Source: an uncultured Flavobacteriaceae bacterium (lineage in GTDB: Bacteria; Bacteroidota; Bacteroidia; Flavobacteriales; Flavobacteriaceae). From it: 64,000 nt of DNA. Shown here piece after piece: positions 8,274-16,867 of the stretch. Each line of letters opens with the position of its first letter. The first letter of the stretch is position 1. The position numbers and the translations under genes were made by a program. The notes beneath the pieces are model-generated. The model did no database searches. It was not told the origin of the DNA and saw only the letters and a program-made list of their open reading frames with translations. The stretch covers positions 124,001 to 188,000 of the forward strand of contig CANKZG010000003.1 of the NCBI GenBank assembly GCA_947488435.1, written 5' to 3'.

Positions 8274-9803
8274 ATGTCTACAAAAACCTATTTCACGTTA
8301 TTTTTTCTGGTTATAATGACATCATGTACGGTATTTACCAAAGCTATTCCACAACCTAAGCGAGAGTTTAGAGGGGTTTGGATTGCAACAGTCGCAAATA
8401 TTGATTGGCCAAAAAATGGTGCGGATGCAGTTGCAAAACAAAAAGAGGATTATCTCAATATTTTAGACTACTATAATAAATTACATTTTAATGCCGTAAT
8501 TGTTCAAATAAGAACCGCAGGAGATGCCTTTTACCCTTCAGCTTATGCACCTTGGTCTCGCTTTCTTACAGGTACTGAAGGGGAAGCAAAAGAAGACCAT
8601 CCGGACTTACTATCCTGGATGATCTTAGAGGCGCACAAACGGGGCTTTGAATTCCATGCCTGGCTTAATCCTTATCGGGCCACTTTTGATGAAAATATAG
8701 AAGTTTTAAGCGCTTCTCATGATTATTTTCAACATCCTGAATGGATGCTTAAATACGGCAAAAAAAATTACTACAACCCCGGTTTACCAAAAGTTCAAAA
8801 TCATTTAGCTGCAATAATTAAAGAAACCTTAGACAATTATGATATCGACGCCATTCATTTTGATGATTATTTTTATCCTTATAAAATTAAGGGAGAAATT
8901 TTTCAAGACTCTTTAGCCTATAGAACGTATGCAAGACCAAATCAATCCGTAGATAATTGGCGCAGAGCTAATATAGACTCTTTAGTAAAAAAAGTGCATG
9001 CAACTATAAAAAGTACAAAACCCTGGGTGCAATTTGGAATTAGTCCTTTTGGAGTTTGGAAGAATAATAATACCGACCCTAAAGGTTCTGATACCCGTGC
9101 AGGGCAAACTACCTACGAAGATTTATACGCAGATCCGATTTTATGGATGGAAAAAGGTTGGATAGATTATCTAGCACCTCAAATCTACTGGAGTTTAGAA
9201 TACCCTCCAGCATCCCATCGTAAGCTCATAAAATGGTGGGGAGGTCAACCCAAGTTAACGAATTTATATGTTGGGAATGGCGTTTATAAAATTCGAAATA
9301 ACGCAGATAAAGCTTGGAAGAAGAAAAAGGAAGTTCCAAATCAACTAAAGCTTTCAAGACAAACTTCAAACATAGACGGCAACATCTTTTTTAGTGCAAA
9401 ATCCCTAATGCAAGACCATAAGGACGTAGTAAATTATATGAAGCGTAAGTACTACAGGAACATTGCATTACCTCCAACTTCCATGGATGTACAGAATCAT
9501 GATCCTTTCAAAACCCTTATAACAGATTTTACGGAAACAAAAGAAGCCATAGCTTTTAATATTGATGCTTCAGATATCACAGTTCATTTTGCATTAATTT
9601 ATAGAATCCGGAAGAAGGATAACTCCGTAGTCCTTACCAACAAAAAACCCATTGCAAAGGTTTACTTAAATGCTGAAAACAAGCATCGCATATTGAAAAG
9701 AGAATTTCAAAACAAAAAGCATATTGCCTTAACTTTTGCAGACCGGTATGAAAGAGAAAGTGAGCCAATTGTAGTACATTTAAAATATGATCAGAAAAGA
9801 TAA
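8274..9803 (+). CDS. GHL10-family (DUF187, DigH-like) glycosyl hydrolase lipoprotein
   Basis: A 509-residue protein with a lipobox IMTSC (Cys18), so it is anchored in the envelope. The GHL10/DUF187 TIM-barrel spans roughly residues 30-370: REFRGVWIATVANIDWP near its start, then VQIRTAGDAFY, AWLNPYR, IHFDDYFYPY, FGISPFGVW and YLAPQIYWS. A C-terminal segment (about 400-509) looks like an FN3-type beta domain. The family includes E. coli DigH (formerly YddW), which cuts denuded peptidoglycan glycan strands. Placement between amino-sugar enzymes and an AmpG-like permease fits release of glycan fragments for recycling. Its 3' end overlaps the permease start by 17 bases, indicating translational coupling. 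Confidence 0.9.
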   Translation: MSTKTYFTLFFLVIMTSCTVFTKAIPQPKREFRGVWIATVANIDWPKNGADAVAKQKEDYLNILDYYNKLHFNAVIVQIRTAGDAFYPSAYAPWSRFLTGTEGEAKEDHPDLLSWMILEAHKRGFEFHAWLNPYRATFDENIEVLSASHDYFQHPEWMLKYGKKNYYNPGLPKVQNHLAAIIKETLDNYDIDAIHFDDYFYPYKIKGEIFQDSLAYRTYARPNQSVDNWRRANIDSLVKKVHATIKSTKPWVQFGISPFGVWKNNNTDPKGSDTRAGQTTYEDLYADPILWMEKGWIDYLAPQIYWSLEYPPASHRKLIKWWGGQPKLTNLYVGNGVYKIRNNADKAWKKKKEVPNQLKLSRQTSNIDGNIFFSAKSLMQDHKDVVNYMKRKYYRNIALPPTSMDVQNHDPFKTLITDFTETKEAIAFNIDASDITVHFALIYRIRKKDNSVVLTNKKPIAKVYLNAENKHRILKREFQNKKHIALTFADRYERESEPIVVHLKYDQKR

Positions 9804-11061
9804 AAATGCTTGGCTTTGGGTACCAATACTTTATTTTACTCAAGGAATACCGTACGTTATGGTAGTTACGGTATCCGTAATTATGTACAAACGCTTGGGG
9901 ATTAGCAATGAAGACATCGGTTTGTATACCAGTTGGTTGTATTTACCATGGGTGTTGAAACCTCTTTGGAGTCCTTTTGTTGATTTAAAAAGCACCAAAC
10001 GCAATTGGTTTTTGGGAATGCAACTTCTGATTGCGCTATCGTTATTGGGTGTTGGCCTTACATTACCTACGAATCAATTTTTTATTACCACCCTAGCCTG
10101 TTTTTGGATGGCAGCTTTTTCCTCCGCAACAAATGATATTGCATCAGACGGCTATTATATGATTGGATTAAGCGAAAAAAAACAGTCATTTTTCGTTGGA
10201 ATGCGAAGTACTTTTTACAGACTCGCTATGGTAACCGGAGAGGGATTGATTGTAATTTTTGCCGGTTATCTTGAAAACTATTATGGGGATAATTCAAAGG
10301 CATGGTCAATCACAATGATTTGTGCAGCTACGCTAATGTTATTACTTACAGTTTCCAATTTCTTCTCGACTCCGAAGTTTGAATCTGCTGATCCAACAGT
10401 TAAAGATAAACCAGGAAGTTTCGGAGAAGTTTTTGCCTCTTTTTTTAAGAAGAAAAATATTGGTATTGCACTGGCATTTATACTTTGTTATCGTTTGGGA
10501 GAGTCGCAATTGGTTAAAATGGCTGCCCCTTTCCTACTAGATCCAATAGAAAAAGGTGGTTTGGGATACAGCACAGAAGCTTTAGGTAAAATTTTTGGAA
10601 CTGTAGGAGTTATTATGCTATCCTTAGGCGGTATTCTCGGAGGAATTTTAATTTCGCGTGATGGACTCAAAAAATGGATGCTTCCCATGGTACTTTCATT
10701 AAATATTCCAAACGTACTTTATGCTATTTTGGCTTTTACCAAAACCACAAATATTATTGCTGTTGTAGCTACTGTTGCTTTTGAAAAATTCGGGTATGGA
10801 TTTGGTTTTGCAGCTTTTCTAATCTATTTGATATATATCGCTGAAGGAAAATCCAAAACCTCACATTATGCCATCGCTACCGGTTTTATGGGATTGGGTA
10901 TGATGCTCCCAGGAATGATTAGCGGTTATGTACAAAAATGGCTAGGCTATGATGGTTTTTTTATTTGGGTGGTAATAGCGGCATTACCTTCATTATTTCT
11001 GCTAAAATACATTACCTATCCCGCAGATTTTGGGAAGAAAATTAAAAAATCAGATGGTTAA
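9787..11061 (+). CDS. AmpG-like MFS permease (anhydromuropeptide importer candidate)
   Basis: A 424-residue, roughly 12-helix major facilitator protein. The opening YFTQGIPYVMVVTVSVIMY followed by LPWVLKPLWSPFVD is the pattern of the AmpG/acetyl-CoA transporter branch. AmpG imports GlcNAc-anhydroMurNAc peptides into the cytoplasm. The downstream NagZ-like and AnmK enzymes act on just such cargo, so the neighbourhood supports the assignment, though AmpG-like proteins can carry other substrates. The start at 9787 lies inside the GHL10 gene; the next in-frame Met would delete the first helix. The stop overlaps the nagZ start in ATGGTTAA. Confidence 0.85.
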   Translation: MIRKDKNAWLWVPILYFTQGIPYVMVVTVSVIMYKRLGISNEDIGLYTSWLYLPWVLKPLWSPFVDLKSTKRNWFLGMQLLIALSLLGVGLTLPTNQFFITTLACFWMAAFSSATNDIASDGYYMIGLSEKKQSFFVGMRSTFYRLAMVTGEGLIVIFAGYLENYYGDNSKAWSITMICAATLMLLLTVSNFFSTPKFESADPTVKDKPGSFGEVFASFFKKKNIGIALAFILCYRLGESQLVKMAAPFLLDPIEKGGLGYSTEALGKIFGTVGVIMLSLGGILGGILISRDGLKKWMLPMVLSLNIPNVLYAILAFTKTTNIIAVVATVAFEKFGYGFGFAAFLIYLIYIAEGKSKTSHYAIATGFMGLGMMLPGMISGYVQKWLGYDGFFIWVVIAALPSLFLLKYITYPADFGKKIKKSDG

Positions 11062-12643
11062 AATTCCTCAGTATAAGCAGGCAAGTGAGCTCCTAACGCA
11101 AAGCGAAAAAATAGGACAATTTTTTATGCCAGCCGCCTTCATTAATGATACCGAAGCAGAGATTCAGCATTTAGAACACCAAATTCGAACGCTAGGCATA
11201 GGGGGAATTTGTTTTTTTCATAGCCGAGCAAGTGCTGCCACCAATTTCGAAGGAAAGAAAAAAGTAATTTACAATGACAAAAGCCTTACAACACTCAAGC
11301 GTCTTATAAAACGCTACCAAGCTTGTGCCAGATATCCATTGCTTATTAGTATAGATGCAGAGTGGGGTCTTGCCATGCGTATTGAAGAAACACCACAATA
11401 CCCCTATGCAATTACCTTAGGTGCAATGAACCAGCAAGAGGAACTTATATATGAAGTTGGGAAGCGTATTGCCCAAGATTGTTTGCACGCAGGTATTCAT
11501 TGGAATTTTGCTCCTGTGGTGGATATTAACAGTAATCCTAATAATCCGGTCATTGGGTACCGCTCTTTTGGTTCTAATAAACACAAGGTGTTAGCTGCTT
11601 CAAAAGCATTTCTGAAAGGCGCTCAAAGTCAAGGAATTTTAAGTTGTATTAAACATTTTCCAGGACATGGAGACACAGCAACGGATTCACATCTTGGCAT
11701 GCCAATTATAGACAAATCAGAAATTGAAGTGTTTAACGAAGAACTTTTTCCATTTAAAGCACTTATTAAAGAGGGGGTTGAAGCGGTAATGGTAGGACAC
11801 CTTGCTATTCCTGCTTTAACAAATGGTGAAGCAATACCCGCAACAATATCAGCTCGTATTATCAAAGGAACACTTCGAAAAACATTAGGGTTTAAGGGTT
11901 TAGTGGTCTCTGACGCATTAAATATGCACGCAATTTCAAAGTTATTTCCTGAAAATGGAGATTTAGAATGGACTGCTTTCGATGCTGGAAATGATATCTT
12001 ATGTTTTACGGAAAATTGTGAAGCTGGAATACATAAAATCATGCAAAATGCTACACCTGCACAAATTGAAGATAGCTTTGAACGCGTATGGCGGTTAAAA
12101 GAAAAGATAAACAAACAGCAAAGACCTTCTGAACTCAGTAATGTTGCTGAAATTCAGAAGACCGTTGCCCTCAATAGTCTTACGCTATTAAAAGGAGATG
12201 AAACCACAGTTAATACCATTAGTTCTAAAAAATTTGTAGGCCTAAGCATTGGAAAAAATACCGAGAACTATTTCTTTCAAGAAATTAGCAACACCATAGA
12301 CTTTCCGAAATTACATTTTAATAATGAGAATGGTGATGCCTGTCAAGCAGCTATTACCTCCACAGATAATCTTGTAATTGCCTTATACCCAAGGCATATA
12401 AAACCAAACAACAAGTTTGGACTTAGTGATCAAGAAATTCAGTTTTTAAATAAAACTACAGCCACTAAAAATGTGATCCTATATCTATTTGGAAATCCAT
12501 ACTGTGTACAACATATCGGGATAGAAACTTTAGAAAGTTGCGTCTTAGTTTATCAAGATTTCAAGGCATTTCAGCAAAATGCTGCGCAACACTTTCTAGG
12601 CAAAATAAAAGCAAAAGGCATCGTGCCAGTAAATCTTATCTGA
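11054..12643 (+). CDS. nagZ: Beta-N-acetylhexosaminidase, glycoside hydrolase family 3 (NagZ-like)
   Basis: GH3 enzyme of 529 residues. The NagZ signature KHFPGHGDT (200-208) carries the His/Asp dyad used as acid-base in this subfamily, and the nucleophile Asp287 lies in LVVSDALNMHAI. No signal peptide is seen, consistent with a cytoplasmic enzyme cutting GlcNAc from GlcNAc-anhydroMurNAc. It is longer than proteobacterial NagZ (about 340 residues); the extra C-terminal part (about 375-529) resembles the second alpha/beta domain of two-domain GH3 enzymes. ATG 11054 shares ATGGTTAA with the permease stop. An upstream in-frame ATG (11030) would add eight basic residues and a longer overlap and is less likely. 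Confidence 0.93.
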   Translation: MVKIPQYKQASELLTQSEKIGQFFMPAAFINDTEAEIQHLEHQIRTLGIGGICFFHSRASAATNFEGKKKVIYNDKSLTTLKRLIKRYQACARYPLLISIDAEWGLAMRIEETPQYPYAITLGAMNQQEELIYEVGKRIAQDCLHAGIHWNFAPVVDINSNPNNPVIGYRSFGSNKHKVLAASKAFLKGAQSQGILSCIKHFPGHGDTATDSHLGMPIIDKSEIEVFNEELFPFKALIKEGVEAVMVGHLAIPALTNGEAIPATISARIIKGTLRKTLGFKGLVVSDALNMHAISKLFPENGDLEWTAFDAGNDILCFTENCEAGIHKIMQNATPAQIEDSFERVWRLKEKINKQQRPSELSNVAEIQKTVALNSLTLLKGDETTVNTISSKKFVGLSIGKNTENYFFQEISNTIDFPKLHFNNENGDACQAAITSTDNLVIALYPRHIKPNNKFGLSDQEIQFLNKTTATKNVILYLFGNPYCVQHIGIETLESCVLVYQDFKAFQQNAAQHFLGKIKAKGIVPVNLI

Positions 12644-12656
12644 AAGTACTCAATAT

Positions 12657-13334
12657 ATGGAAGATCCTATCTTAAAAACATGGCGAATTAATGCAAAAGA
12701 ATGGGTTTCCGCAATTCAAAACAACACCATTTCCTCTCGAAAATATACAAACCAAGCAATTGTAGACACCATCCAAACTTTACCCTTAAAAAGAATTCTA
12801 GATGTTGGTTGCGGAGAAGGGTGGCTTGTTAGAGCTATTTCAGCAATGAAAAAAACTGCTGTTGGTATCGATGCTACGGCTGATTTACTTAAGGCAGCTA
12901 GGCAAGAAGGGCCTGAATCTTACCATCTTCTAGATTACTCCCAAATAAGTTTAAGTACTTCTATAAAAGAAGAACCTTTTGATGGAGTTATATTTAACTT
13001 TTCTTTATATCAAGAAAAAGGATTGGTCACACTTTTTAACGCTTTAAAGCAGCATATTTCACCATCAGGATATTTCATTATTCAAACTTTACATCCATTT
13101 TTTTTGATCCAGCATGAAAAAGGGTATCAAAGTCAATGGCTTCAGGATTCCTGGAAAGGGCTTTCAGGAAATTTTAAAGATGGACACCCGTGGTATGCTA
13201 GAGTTTTAAGTGATTGGATTTTAACTTTTAATCAAAGTAAGTTGCAGATTCTTGAAGTAAAAGAAATATTAAATCAAAATCAGGAACCCGTTTCCATTAT
13301 ATTTATTTTAAAAACACCTTATGAAAAAGTATAA
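12657..13334 (+). CDS. Class I SAM-dependent methyltransferase
   Basis: A 225-residue methyltransferase with SAM-binding motif I LDVGCGEGW (48-56), an acidic motif II (AVGIDATADLL) and LHPFF further on. Substrate unknown. It sits 13 bases after nagZ, and its end overlaps anmK by 14 bases, so it is translated together with recycling enzymes. It could modify a metabolite or act on an unrelated target; nothing in the sequence decides this. Confidence 0.9.
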   Translation: MEDPILKTWRINAKEWVSAIQNNTISSRKYTNQAIVDTIQTLPLKRILDVGCGEGWLVRAISAMKKTAVGIDATADLLKAARQEGPESYHLLDYSQISLSTSIKEEPFDGVIFNFSLYQEKGLVTLFNALKQHISPSGYFIIQTLHPFFLIQHEKGYQSQWLQDSWKGLSGNFKDGHPWYARVLSDWILTFNQSKLQILEVKEILNQNQEPVSIIFILKTPYEKV

Positions 13335-14397
13335 AGTAATCGGCTTAATGTCCGGAACTTCTCTGGACGGATTAGATTTAGTGCATTGTACCATTTGGAA
13401 AAAATTAAATCAATGGCAATTTGAAATTAATGCTACTAAATCCGTCGATTATGATGCTGCAATGACAGCACAATTAAAGCATGCTATTACCCTGCCATCT
13501 GAGAAGCTTTTACAATTGCATAACTCCTATGGCCAATGGTTGGGAGAACAGGTATCTTATTTTGTAGAAGAACAGCAATTGGAAGTCGATCTTATTGCAA
13601 GTCATGGCCATACGGTACACCATCAACCGGATAAGGGTATTACGCTTCAAATTGGCTCTGGACAACATTTAGCCAACAATTGCAAGAAAAAAGTTGTTTG
13701 TGATTTTAGAACCAACGACGTTGCCTTGGGTGGGCAGGGTGCTCCATTAGTTCCCATTGGAGATCAGCTGTTTTTTGGTTCTCATGATTTTTGCTTGAAC
13801 TTGGGAGGAATTAGTAATGTATCTTTCGATCATCAAGGCACTCGAAAAGCCTATGATATTGGATTGGCAAACATGATTTTAAATCATATTAGCTCAAAAA
13901 TAAATTTAAAATTTGATGCCGGCGGAGCAATGGCTTCACGTGGAAAGTTGAATACTAAAATGTTGGAACAACTAAATGCGTTGGACTACTATCGTTTGGA
14001 TTTTCCAAAATCTACCGGTTATGAATGGTTTACGGAAAAGGTCATCCCCATAGTAGATGCAACCGAAGATACTATTGAGAATCTGTTACATACTAGCATT
14101 CATCATATTTGTGAACAAATCGCAATTCAAATTACAAAAAATAGCTCTCGAAATAACGCTACCCTATGGATTACCGGGGGTGGTGCACTAAATCACTTTT
14201 TAATTGATATGCTGCAGGAAAAGTTAGGTACAGTTGCTCTTGTAACCCTCCCCTCACCTACCCTAATAGCATTTAAAGAAGCTTTGGTCTTTGCACTGAT
14301 GGGGGTATTGCGTATTGAACAAGAAACTAATGTTTTAGCTTCTGTAACGGGTGCAACTTCGGATTCTTCTAGTGGAGTAGTTTATTTACCGCTTTAG
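13321..14397 (+). CDS. anmK: Anhydro-N-acetylmuramic acid kinase
   Basis: AnmK opens the 1,6-anhydro ring of anhydroMurNAc and phosphorylates it with ATP, giving MurNAc-6-phosphate for MurQ. The 358-residue protein has the ASKHA kinase layout: phosphate-1 motif IGLMSGTSLDGLDL (7-20), ASHGHTVHHQP, CDFRTNDVALGGQGAPLVP with its catalytic Asp, LNLGGISN and a late WITGGGALN. Length and motifs match the family. It is the last gene of the operon; a new promoter follows before udk. Confidence 0.97.
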   Translation: MKKYKVIGLMSGTSLDGLDLVHCTIWKKLNQWQFEINATKSVDYDAAMTAQLKHAITLPSEKLLQLHNSYGQWLGEQVSYFVEEQQLEVDLIASHGHTVHHQPDKGITLQIGSGQHLANNCKKKVVCDFRTNDVALGGQGAPLVPIGDQLFFGSHDFCLNLGGISNVSFDHQGTRKAYDIGLANMILNHISSKINLKFDAGGAMASRGKLNTKMLEQLNALDYYRLDFPKSTGYEWFTEKVIPIVDATEDTIENLLHTSIHHICEQIAIQITKNSSRNNATLWITGGGALNHFLIDMLQEKLGTVALVTLPSPTLIAFKEALVFALMGVLRIEQETNVLASVTGATSDSSSGVVYLPL

Positions 14398-14475
14398 TTT
14401 TCCTGAAAACACAAGGCGAAAAATTGATTATAAAATCCGTTAATTTCAATTTCAATTTTTTCACCCCAAAATCCG

Positions 14476-14483
14476 TATTTTTG
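14476..14483 (+). promoter_or_regulatory. -7 promoter element for udk
   Basis: TATTTTTG matches TAnnTTTG, 16 bases upstream of the udk ATG. It marks the break between the recycling operon and the udk-M16 gene group. Confidence 0.55.
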
Positions 14484-14499
14484 AACAAAATGAATAGCT

Positions 14500-15108
14500 A
14501 TGCTCATAATTGGTATTGCGGGTGGCACAGGATGTGGAAAAACAACAGTGGTAAATCAGATTGTAAATGAATTTCCTGATGATGAAGTGGGTGTAATATC
14601 TCAAGATTCATATTACAACGATCTTTCGCAGCTATCCTATGATGAGCGAACAAAAGTGAACTTCGACCATCCCAGGGCTATCGACTTCGATTTATTGGCA
14701 CAACACCTAAGTCAATTAAAAAAAGGAAAAACAATTCATCAACCTATTTATTCCTTTGTGCAGCATAATCGAACTAAAGACACGATTTCCACGCATCCAA
14801 GAAAAGTAATGATTGTTGAAGGTATTTTAATTATGACGAATCCACAGATTCGGGAAATGTTTGATATTAAAATATTTGTTCATGCAGATTCCGATGAGCG
14901 ATTAATACGAAGATTAAAACGTGATATTAATGAACGAGGGCGCGATCTGGAAGAAGTATTAAATCGTTATCAAACCACCTTAAAGCCGATGCACGATCAA
15001 TTTATTGAACCCACCAAAGAGTTTGCAGATATTATTATTCCGAATAATAAATACAATACCGTTGCGGTGGATATCGTAAGAACTATTATAAATGATAAAA
15101 TTACCTAG
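14500..15108 (+). CDS. udk: Uridine kinase
   Basis: A 202-residue P-loop kinase that phosphorylates uridine (and cytidine) to UMP/CMP in pyrimidine salvage. The Walker A GIAGGTGCGKTT is at residues 5-16, followed by DSYYNDL, the NFDHPRAIDFDLL substrate segment and RRLKRDINERGRDLEEVLNRY with the lid arginines. Length is normal for bacterial Udk. The ATG at 14500 is used; an overlapping ATG at 14490 is out of frame. Confidence 0.95.
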   Translation: MLIIGIAGGTGCGKTTVVNQIVNEFPDDEVGVISQDSYYNDLSQLSYDERTKVNFDHPRAIDFDLLAQHLSQLKKGKTIHQPIYSFVQHNRTKDTISTHPRKVMIVEGILIMTNPQIREMFDIKIFVHADSDERLIRRLKRDINERGRDLEEVLNRYQTTLKPMHDQFIEPTKEFADIIIPNNKYNTVAVDIVRTIINDKIT

Positions 15109-15110
15109 CT

Positions 15111-15455
15111 ATGGGGCTAAAAGAATTTAAGAAAAATAAATGGTTCACCATTGTTGGCGCTGTGGGAGGATTATACATTCTTACGCTTACCATTTTTGCA
15201 GTATGGATGATCTTTTTTGATACTAATTCGCTATTTATCCATTGGGAATTAAATAAGCAAGTTCAGGAATTGGAGAAGCAAAAGGAATTTTTGGAAGCTG
15301 AAATTGCAAAAGACCGCAAGATTTTAGATCAGTTATCCGATCCAAAAGAACTTGAAAAATTTGCTCGAGATAAATATTATATGAAGAAGAAGAATGAAGA
15401 AATTTACCTTATTGAATACGAAGACAGTTTAAAAATTGCCAAAGCAAATGAGTAA
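15111..15455 (+). CDS. FtsB/DivIC-like septum formation initiator
   Basis: A 114-residue bitopic protein: short cytoplasmic basic start, one membrane helix (about 13-33), then a coiled coil (about 44-75) and the family tail DPKELEKFARDKYYMKK. FtsB/DivIC proteins join FtsL and FtsQ/DivIB to activate septal wall synthesis. It follows udk by two bases, and its stop overlaps the next start in ATGAGTAA. Confidence 0.88.
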   Translation: MGLKEFKKNKWFTIVGAVGGLYILTLTIFAVWMIFFDTNSLFIHWELNKQVQELEKQKEFLEAEIAKDRKILDQLSDPKELEKFARDKYYMKKKNEEIYLIEYEDSLKIAKANE

Positions 15456-16866
15456 AACTCTTTTATTTTCTGAATTTGAAGAAATTTCCGCCAAAGTATG
15501 GAAACAGAAAATTCAGTTCGATCTTAAAGGTGCAGATTACGGAGAAAGCCTAATTTGGGAATCTCCTGAGGGGATAAAAGTTAAGCCTTTTTATAATGAG
15601 GATGATTTGCTTAATACCATTTCTCCCATCCGAAAAAAAAATACATCTTGGACTATTGGTCAGGAATTTTACGTTACCGAGGAACAAAAAACAAACGTTA
15701 AGGCACTAGATGCGATTGATCGCGGTGCTACAAGTGTAACTTTTATAATTGCTGCAGCAACTATTGATCCGGAAAGATTACTTAATGGTATTCTTCAAAA
15801 AGATATTACGGTTCATTTTCAACTTCTCTTCTTGTCGATTGCTTATGTTGAAAATTTAGTGCTAATTTTTTCAAAATACAAAGCCAATTGTACTTTACAA
15901 ATTGATCCTATAGGAAAACTCGCAAAAACCGGTAATTGGTATTATAACCAAAAAAAGGATTTTGAAATTATTGAACAAATTCTTGTTAAAACTGCTAAAA
16001 ATGATACCGTGCAGATACTAGCAATTGACGCTACATTATATCAAAACGCCGGTGCTACAATCGTACAACAGTTAGCATATGCTATGGCACATGCCAATGA
16101 ATATCTTAATGCACAAGAGGAAGGGCCTGCAAAGAAATTACAGTTTACTTTTAAAATAGGAATTGGATCTAACTACTTTTTTGAGATCGCAAAACTAAGA
16201 GCGCTACGTATATTGTGGAGCAAACTTATCGATGTTTATAATCTAGATGCTGACTGCTTTATTACTGCCGTTCCTAGCAGAAGAAACAAAACATTATATG
16301 ATTATAATGTAAATATGTTACGCACAACAACAGAATGCATGTCAGCCATTTTAGGAGGTGCAAATACCATTTGCAATACACCTTATGATCATACTTATCA
16401 TAAAGACAATGAGTTTGGAGAACGGATCGCTCGAAATCAGCTTTTAATTTTACAACATGAAAGTTTTTTGAATCAAGTATCAAATCCAGCAGATGGCTCT
16501 TATTATATTGAAAGTATTACACAACAGCTCGCTCAAAAAGCTTTAGATCTTTTTAAAATTATTGAAGCTGGGGATGGTTTTTTAGCACAGTTAAAAGCGC
16601 ATCATATCCAGAAAAAAATAAAAGAGAGTGCACAAAAAGAACAGGATGCTTATGATGCTCAAAATGAGATTCTTGTTGGCAGCAATAGCTATCAAGATAC
16701 CACCGAGCAAATGTCGGGATCTATTGAGCTTTATCCTTTCCTAAAAAAGCAGCCTAAAAAAACGATCATAGAACCAATTATTGAACGTCGGTTGTCTGAA
16801 GCATGGGAGCAGGAACGACTAAAAAAAGAACCGCAACCATATAACCCTACCAATGCTAAAAAGTAA
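15448..16866 (+). CDS. mutA: Methylmalonyl-CoA mutase small (beta) subunit
   Basis: A 472-residue, catalytically inactive partner subunit of heterodimeric methylmalonyl-CoA mutase. It has the mutase barrel region ([47 protein letters not shown]) but lacks the B12 motif DxHxxG and most of the cobalamin domain. Together with the next gene it interconverts methylmalonyl-CoA and succinyl-CoA. ATG 15448 ([10 protein letters not shown]) overlaps the ftsB stop; a TTG twelve bases earlier is unlikely. Confidence 0.95.
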   Translation: MSKTLLFSEFEEISAKVWKQKIQFDLKGADYGESLIWESPEGIKVKPFYNEDDLLNTISPIRKKNTSWTIGQEFYVTEEQKTNVKALDAIDRGATSVTFIIAAATIDPERLLNGILQKDITVHFQLLFLSIAYVENLVLIFSKYKANCTLQIDPIGKLAKTGNWYYNQKKDFEIIEQILVKTAKNDTVQILAIDATLYQNAGATIVQQLAYAMAHANEYLNAQEEGPAKKLQFTFKIGIGSNYFFEIAKLRALRILWSKLIDVYNLDADCFITAVPSRRNKTLYDYNVNMLRTTTECMSAILGGANTICNTPYDHTYHKDNEFGERIARNQLLILQHESFLNQVSNPADGSYYIESITQQLAQKALDLFKIIEAGDGFLAQLKAHHIQKKIKESAQKEQDAYDAQNEILVGSNSYQDTTEQMSGSIELYPFLKKQPKKTIIEPIIERRLSEAWEQERLKKEPQPYNPTNAKK

Positions 16867-16867
16867 T

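Noticed and set aside
11629-12114. 161-codon minus-strand open frame opposite nagZ
   Set aside because: It lies wholly inside a well-supported GH3 gene and encodes no recognisable family; a shadow frame.
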